Part shown: piece after piece, positions 59,936 through 64,000 of the stretch
Layout of the letters: each line of letters begins with the position of its first letter
How positions within the stretch are numbered: position 1 is the first letter of the stretch
Source of the DNA: Chitinophaga sp. SYP-B3965
GTDB taxonomy: Bacteria; Bacteroidota; Bacteroidia; Chitinophagales; Chitinophagaceae
Length of the DNA stretch: 64,000 nt
NCBI RefSeq assembly: GCF_009647655.1
Contig: NZ_WJFD01000004.1
Coordinates: 248,001 to 312,000, forward strand
Direction: 5' to 3'
Made by a program: the position numbers and the translations under genes
Notes under the pieces: generated by a model
What the model saw: only the letters and a program-made list of their open reading frames with translations
The model's database searches: none
Told to the model about the DNA's origin: nothing

Positions 59936-60317
59936 CGCACAGTATTATTATAAAAACTAAATCATCTGCATGCAATTATAGAAAATAATTTAGTCTAACA
60001 AAGGAAATTTTAATTTTTTTTTGATATATTAACTAATTCATTATCAAACGTGGGTTTATTTTGAAATATGATCTTTCTGCGTTATGTATATCCCGCTTTT
60101 TTATTTGGTTATTTCCCCAATCTCCTCAAATCATGTTAAAACAGTGTCAGTTCACGTTAAAATAATATCATATCCAGAATATTATCGCCCACAATCGATT
60201 TAGCTTAAAAAGGATTCAACAGGACTATATTTTTTTTGGCCAGCATCTAAAAAAAGTTATTTTTGTCTAGCATTCTTCTAAATTAACTTTTTTTTAACCT
60301 GTAACTGTTCCCGTGCT
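59936..60317. other. rpoD upstream region, AT-rich, no gene
   Basis: A 382-bp gap, with runs of A and T and no supportable reading frame. Apart from the rpoD promoter at 60235-60265 I see no hairpin or repeat of note. Confidence 0.7.
60235..60265 (+). promoter_or_regulatory. Promoter of rpoD
   Basis: TTTG at 60235-60238 and TATTTTTG at 60258-60265, 19 bp apart: a perfect consensus promoter. Start near 60272, about 45 bases before the coding start. Confidence 0.8.
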
Positions 60318-61193
60318 ATGTCAATGCGCCAACTTAAAATCACGAAGTCGATCACCAATCGTGAGTCTCAGTCGTTAGAAAAGTACCTGCAGGAGATCGG
60401 CAAAGTGGATCTCATTACGCCGGAAGAAGAAGTGAACCTGGCCATCCGCATCAAGCAGGGTGACCAGCGTGCTTTAGAGAAGCTAACAAAAGCAAACCTG
60501 CGTTTCGTAGTGTCTGTTGCAAAACAATACCAGAACCAGGGCTTATCCTTAAGTGATCTGATCAATGAAGGCAATCTCGGCCTTATCAAAGCAGCACAGC
60601 GTTTTGATGAAACCCGTGGTTTTAAATTTATCTCCTATGCAGTTTGGTGGATCCGTCAGTCTATCCTCCAGGCGTTGGCAGAACAATCCCGTATCGTACG
60701 TTTACCGTTGAATAAAGTTGGTTTGTCCAACAAGATCAGCAAAGCATATTCCCAGTTAGAACAAGAATTTGAAAGAGAGCCGTCTCCGGATGAGCTGGCT
60801 ACTATTTTGGAAATAAATACAGAAGAAGTGGAAGCCACCTTAGGTGTAGCTGCCCGTCACGTATCCATGGATGCGCCTTTCATTGACGGAGAAGATAATT
60901 CTCTGCTGGATGTACTGGAAAATCCAAATGCCGTTAGCGCAGATGAGGAACTGGATCATCATGATTCCCTCCGCCGCGAAATTGAACGTTCTCTCTCCAC
61001 CCTTACAGACCGTCAGAAAGATGTGATCATGCTGTACTTCGGTATTGGCGTAGAACATCCGATGTCCCTGGAAGATATCGGCGAGAAATTTGGCCTGACC
61101 CGCGAACGCGTTCGTCAGATCAAGGACAAAGCGATCACTAAACTGCGTACCACCTCCCGCAGCAAGTTGCTCCGCAACTACCTGGGAGGCTGA
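60318..61193 (+). CDS. rpoD: Primary RNA polymerase sigma factor (RpoD/SigA, Bacteroidota type)
   Basis: A 291-residue sigma-70 factor, short because region 1.1 is missing as in all Bacteroidota. Region 1.2 (about 16-48), region 2 with GLIKAAQRFDETRGFKFISYAVWWIRQSI (88-117, -7 recognition), region 3 (about 131-205) and region 4 helix-turn-helix (SLEDIGEKFGLTRERVRQIKDKAITKLR). The ATG at 60318 or the in-frame ATG six bases later (giving the conserved MRQLKIT start) could be used; the latter matches homologues better. The protein recognises the TTTG/TAnnTTTG promoters found throughout the window. A terminator follows. Confidence 0.97.
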   Translation: MSMRQLKITKSITNRESQSLEKYLQEIGKVDLITPEEEVNLAIRIKQGDQRALEKLTKANLRFVVSVAKQYQNQGLSLSDLINEGNLGLIKAAQRFDETRGFKFISYAVWWIRQSILQALAEQSRIVRLPLNKVGLSNKISKAYSQLEQEFEREPSPDELATILEINTEEVEATLGVAARHVSMDAPFIDGEDNSLLDVLENPNAVSADEELDHHDSLRREIERSLSTLTDRQKDVIMLYFGIGVEHPMSLEDIGEKFGLTRERVRQIKDKAITKLRTTSRSKLLRNYLGG

Positions 61194-61221
61194 TAAACAG
61201 CGTTAAAATATTGTAAATGAG

Positions 61222-61252
61222 GGAGTCAGGTGCAAACCTGGCTCCTTTTTTT
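61222..61252 (+). terminator. Terminator of rpoD
   Basis: A 10-bp stem with one G.U, GGAGTCAGGT (61222-61231) / ACCTGGCTCC (61236-61245), loop GCAA, then seven T. Confidence 0.9.
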
Positions 61253-61256
61253 ATTT

Positions 61257-61433
61257 AGAAAGGGCTTCTTTCTTAAAAAACACCTACCCCAAAAAAAGAA
61301 AAAGATCCGCCCTTTCCTGCGCGGCAAGTGCCCTGGTGGCAGAGAGGTTTTTTCCCTTTAAGAAAGAGATTCTTTCAAAAAGCCAATTACCCCAAAAAGA
61401 GAAAAAACACCGCCCTTTCCTGCGCGGCAAACT
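61257..61433. repeat. Direct duplication of about 75 bp, two copies 103-104 bp apart
   Basis: The first copy runs from AGAAAG at 61257 and the second from 61361. Both contain TACCCC, an A-rich stretch and CCGCCCTTTCCTGCGCGGCA (61307 and 61410). Mild sequence differences show an old duplication. A frame of 70 residues at 61336-61548 exists inside it but looks accidental. Confidence 0.75.
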
Positions 61434-61566
61434 CTCCAGAGAACGTATTTTCTTGCCTAAGAAAACTCTCCTGCCAATAAAGAGGGCTATTATTTCATCA
61501 ATAGAAGCTTCATCCCGGCTCTATCCTCCTATATCCCTATATCACTGAAAGCCCATTCCTATAACA

Positions 61567-61635
61567 CTCCTATAGCATTCCTATATCGTTTGGATATACC
61601 TATGCTATAGGAACGATATAGGAATGCTATAGGAG
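61567..61635. repeat. Perfect 24-bp inverted repeat (large hairpin) upstream of ffh
   Basis: Arms 61567-61590 and 61612-61635 are exact reverse complements over all 24 bases, with a 21-base loop. The arms are built of the motif CTATAG/TATAG and repeated CCTATA. No T run follows, so it is not a standard terminator. It lies in the 595-bp gap between rpoD and ffh (61194-61788), which otherwise holds the terminator and the duplication listed separately. Confidence 0.92.
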
Positions 61636-61788
61636 CGATATACCTGAGTATGGAGATCAACGGTAGATAAAGCCACTATTTTCAGTGAAAACAGCCACCT
61701 TTCTGCTTTTTTTTAACTTTTGCTTTTGAGAAACCTTATTTTTGCACTCCCGGTGAATATTTCCGGGTTAACTTTTACTATTTAGTAT

Positions 61789-63111
61789 ATGTTTGAATCA
61801 TTATCGGAGCGGTTAGAGTCAGCCTTCAAGCAGCTTAAGGGAGAAGGACGCATTTCTGAGATCAATGTGGCAACTACCGTGAAGGAGATCCGCCGGGCAT
61901 TGGTAGATGCAGATGTGAACTATAAGATCGCCAAGGAATTTACCGACAGGGTAAAGGACAAAGCCCTCGGAGAAAAGGTGATCACCGCCATTTCCCCCAG
62001 CCAGCTGATGGTGAAGATCGTGAAGGACGAACTCGCAGATCTGATGGGCAACACGGAAGTGGAACTGGACATCAAAACCAACCCCACCGTGATCCTGATC
62101 GCCGGCCTGCAAGGTTCCGGTAAAACCACTTTCTCCGGTAAACTCGCCAATTTCCTCAAAACACAAAAGAACAAGAAACCCTTACTGGTAGCGGCGGATA
62201 TTTACCGCCCTGCAGCGATCGACCAGTTGAAAGTACTCGGCGGCCAGGTAGGGGTAGAAGTATATAGCGAACCTGAGAACAAGAATGCCGTACAGATAGC
62301 AGAAAACGCTATCAAACACGCAAAAGCCCAGGGCAACAACATCGTGATCATCGATACCGCCGGTCGTTTGGCTGTAGATGAGGTGATGATGACCGAGGTG
62401 GCCGATATCAAAGCCGCCGTGAAACCACAGGAGATCCTTTTTGTGGTGGATGCTATGACCGGCCAGGATGCCGTAAATACAGCCAAAGCGTTCAACGACC
62501 GCCTGGACTTTACCGGCGTAGTATTAACGAAATTAGACGGTGATACCCGCGGTGGTGCGGCGTTAACCATCAAATATACCGTGCAGAAGCCCATCAAGTT
62601 CGTGAGCATGGGCGAAAAACTGGATACGCTGGATGTGTTCTATCCTGAACGGATGGCACAGCGGATCCTGGGGATGGGAGATATCACCACCCTCGTAGAA
62701 AGGGCACAAGCGCAATTCAACGAGGAGCAGGCTAAAAAGCTCGAAAAGAAGATCCGCCAGAACCAGTTCGATTTTGACGATTTCAAAGAGCAATTGCAGC
62801 AGATCAAGAAGATGGGTAGCATCAAGGACCTGCTGGGTATGATCCCAGGGGTGGGTAAAGCGGTAAAAGACCTCGATATCAGCGATGATTCCTTCAAAGG
62901 CATAGAAGCTATGATCAATTCCATGACCCCCGCAGAAAGGGGCAATCCGGACCTGATAGATGGCAGCCGCCGGAAACGTATTGCCAAAGGAGCCGGTAAG
63001 GACATCACAGATGTGAACCAGTTCATGAAGCAATTTGAGCAGATGAGACAGATGATGAAGATGATGAACAAAATGCCAGGTGGGGCTAAAGGCCTCAAAA
63101 TGAGAGGTTAA
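61789..63111 (+). CDS. ffh: Signal recognition particle protein Ffh
   Basis: A 440-residue GTPase that binds SRP RNA and signal sequences and delivers ribosomes to the membrane. N-domain (1-85), G-domain with P-loop GLQGSGKTT (106-114), DTAGR, TKLDGDTRGG (guanine specificity), and M-domain (about 300-440) with the SRP-RNA-binding region and a Met-rich C-terminus (MRQMMKMMNKMPGG). The usual length is about 440-450. Start at 61789; a short stem (CCCGG/CCGGG, 61749-61767) lies in the leader. Confidence 0.97.
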   Translation: MFESLSERLESAFKQLKGEGRISEINVATTVKEIRRALVDADVNYKIAKEFTDRVKDKALGEKVITAISPSQLMVKIVKDELADLMGNTEVELDIKTNPTVILIAGLQGSGKTTFSGKLANFLKTQKNKKPLLVAADIYRPAAIDQLKVLGGQVGVEVYSEPENKNAVQIAENAIKHAKAQGNNIVIIDTAGRLAVDEVMMTEVADIKAAVKPQEILFVVDAMTGQDAVNTAKAFNDRLDFTGVVLTKLDGDTRGGAALTIKYTVQKPIKFVSMGEKLDTLDVFYPERMAQRILGMGDITTLVERAQAQFNEEQAKKLEKKIRQNQFDFDDFKEQLQQIKKMGSIKDLLGMIPGVGKAVKDLDISDDSFKGIEAMINSMTPAERGNPDLIDGSRRKRIAKGAGKDITDVNQFMKQFEQMRQMMKMMNKMPGGAKGLKMRG

Positions 63112-63200
63112 ACAGGTTGACAAATGATAAAACACCTTGATTTGTAAGGGGTTAATTTATCATTCACAACCCTTGAAAGATAATCAGCAAATGAAAAGTT

Positions 63201-63231
63201 TTTGAGAATTTGAATTTTAGGACTACATTTG
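63201..63231 (+). promoter_or_regulatory. Promoter of rpsP
   Basis: TTTG at 63201-63204 and TACATTTG at 63224-63231, 19 bp apart: exact consensus. Start near 63238, leader of about 54 bases. Confidence 0.8.
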
Positions 63232-63291
63232 CTGCCCGATTGAAACAATTTTTATTCACTAACAACTCGCACCAAATAACTCGACTTATTT

Positions 63292-63753
63292 ATGCCAGTA
63301 AAGATCAGATTACAGAGACACGGCGCTAAAAAGAGACCTTTTTACTTTATCGTAGTGGCTGATGCCCGCGCGCCAAGGGATGGTAAATTCATCCAAAAGA
63401 TCGGTACATACAATCCTTTGACTGTACCAGCTTCTATCAACATCGACACGCAAAAAGCATTACGCTGGTTGCAGAAAGGTGCACAACCTACCGATACTGT
63501 TAGACGCATCCTGTCATTCAAAGGTGTACTTTACCTGAAACACCTCCTGAGAGGGGTTAAACTCGGATTGTTCGATGAGCCAACTGCTTACACTAAGTTT
63601 GAGCAATGGCAGGCAGACCACGAAGAAAAAGTATCTGCTCGTCGTGAACACCAGAAGAGAGCTGCCCGCGCAGTAACTCCTATCGTGAGAAAAGTGGAAG
63701 ATGCTCCTGCTGCCTCAGCTCCTGAAGCTGAAGAAGGCCCTGCAGAAGCTTAA
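63292..63753 (+). CDS. rpsP: 30S ribosomal protein S16
   Basis: A 153-residue S16. The N-terminal core (MPVKIRLQRHGAKKRPFYFIVVADARAPRDGKFIQKIGTYNPL) is canonical. After about residue 85 the protein has a long tail with basic and Ala/Glu-rich segments (KRAARAV, PAASAPEAEEGPAEA), which is normal for Bacteroidota S16 and absent in E. coli (82 residues). It lies in the usual rpsP-rimM order, with ffh before it. Confidence 0.97.
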   Translation: MPVKIRLQRHGAKKRPFYFIVVADARAPRDGKFIQKIGTYNPLTVPASINIDTQKALRWLQKGAQPTDTVRRILSFKGVLYLKHLLRGVKLGLFDEPTAYTKFEQWQADHEEKVSARREHQKRAARAVTPIVRKVEDAPAASAPEAEEGPAEA

Positions 63754-63771
63754 TTCTTCAAATACCATATT

Positions 63772-63818
63772 GCAAAAAGGGAAGATTTGTTCGCAAATAT
63801 TCCCTTTTTGCTTTTTAA
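63772..63818 (+). terminator. Hairpin with T run between rpsP and rimM
   Basis: A long stem: outer GCAAAAAGGGA (63772-63782) / TCCCTTTTTGC (63801-63811), inner ATTTG / CAAAT (63785-63798) capped by TTCG, then CTTTTTAAAA. It may terminate part of the rpsP transcripts before rimM, or work as an attenuator. A similar drop of expression between the two is known in other bacteria; here it is inferred. Confidence 0.7.
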
Positions 63819-63831
63819 AAGGCATCCTTGA

Positions 63832-64000
63832 ATGGCTAATTATTTCAATATCGGGAAACTCGCTGCCGCTTATGGTACAGACGGGGAATTCATTCTCCGG
63901 CACAGCCTGGGAAAGAAAACTGCCCTGAAAGACATCACAGCGGTGTTCGTCGAAGAACGCAAGGATAGTTTCATGCCTTACTTCATTCAGAAAGCCAAAG
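63832..64000 (+). CDS. rimM: Ribosome maturation factor RimM, N-terminal part (truncated at window edge)
   Basis: The first 56 codons: MANYFNIGKLAAAYGTDGEFILRHSLGKK..., the RimM start (IGKL, then G-(E/L)-F) as expected next to rpsP. RimM assists 16S rRNA processing near S19. The remainder and the usual trmD and rplS lie beyond the window. Confidence 0.9.
   Translation, partial: MANYFNIGKLAAAYGTDGEFILRHSLGKKTALKDITAVFVEERKDSFMPYFIQKAK

Noticed and set aside
61336..61548. 70-residue frame in the rpoD-ffh gap
   Set aside because: It lies within the direct duplication, has a skewed Lys/Arg/Pro composition and no recognisable start or neighbour.

Overview
The window is a piece of a Bacteroidota chromosome, most likely Chitinophagaceae (Chitinophaga-like). 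The grounds are a SusC/SusD pair with a hybrid two-component regulator, a short RpoD of the Bacteroidota type, a 7TM-DISM histidine kinase, LytS/LytTR pairs, an S16 protein with a long C-terminal tail, and several promoters that fit the Bacteroidota -33/-7 consensus (TTTG, about 19 bp, TAnnTTTG). No phage, insertion sequence, integrase or CRISPR array was recognised. The species assignment is inference.

Layout. 1-9.4 kb: housekeeping genes (end of purA, an Asp/Lys-rich AT-hook protein, a PabB-type synthase, a TIGR01777 epimerase, two poorly known envelope genes, purQ, then a stand-alone DsbD N-terminal domain followed by DsbD). 9.4-18.3 kb: a lipoprotein, then a response regulator and kinase leading into a TolC-RND-MFP efflux operon; the same direct-repeat operator lies before both transcription units. 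18.5-32.4 kb: an orphan LytS-type kinase and a polysaccharide utilization locus read leftward (HTCS, SusC, SusD, GH130 phosphorylase, MFS importer, unclassified lipoprotein). 32.5-37.6 kb: a geranylgeranyl-reductase-like flavoprotein, a large KatE-type catalase, two small convergent membrane-protein genes each preceded by a near-identical hairpin, and tRNA-Ala(GGC). 37.7-41.9 kb: LytS/LytTR pair and a TonB-dependent receptor. 41.9-47.5 kb: a 0.7 kb gene-poor stretch with a strong promoter and operator-like palindrome, then Crp/Fnr, DoxX, a second OmpR-type two-component pair, a tandem hairpin repeat and an HtrA protease. 47.5-53.1 kb: a five-gene leftward operon joining an E1-like (ThiF) enzyme, a GNAT-like acyltransferase, a 7TM-DISM kinase, a receiver-kinase and a lone receiver. 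53.8-64 kb: exported superoxide dismutase, two tandem repeats, GT39 glycosyltransferase, PAP2 phosphatase, LptF/G permease, a START-like protein, rpoD, ffh, rpsP and the start of rimM.

How parts work together. The efflux operon looks controlled by its own two-component pair through the shared CTTCAA repeats. The PUL is a self-contained sense-bind-import-phosphorolyse unit with a probable HTCS operator of two 12-bp repeats spaced 21 bp before susC. The ThiF-GNAT-kinase operon is the best candidate for an undescribed system: it has enzymes that could make or modify a small molecule and a sensor relay with no DNA-binding output. DsbD appears to share its periplasmic redox work with the neighbouring small protein, which keeps a cysteine pair that DsbD's own N-terminal domain has lost.
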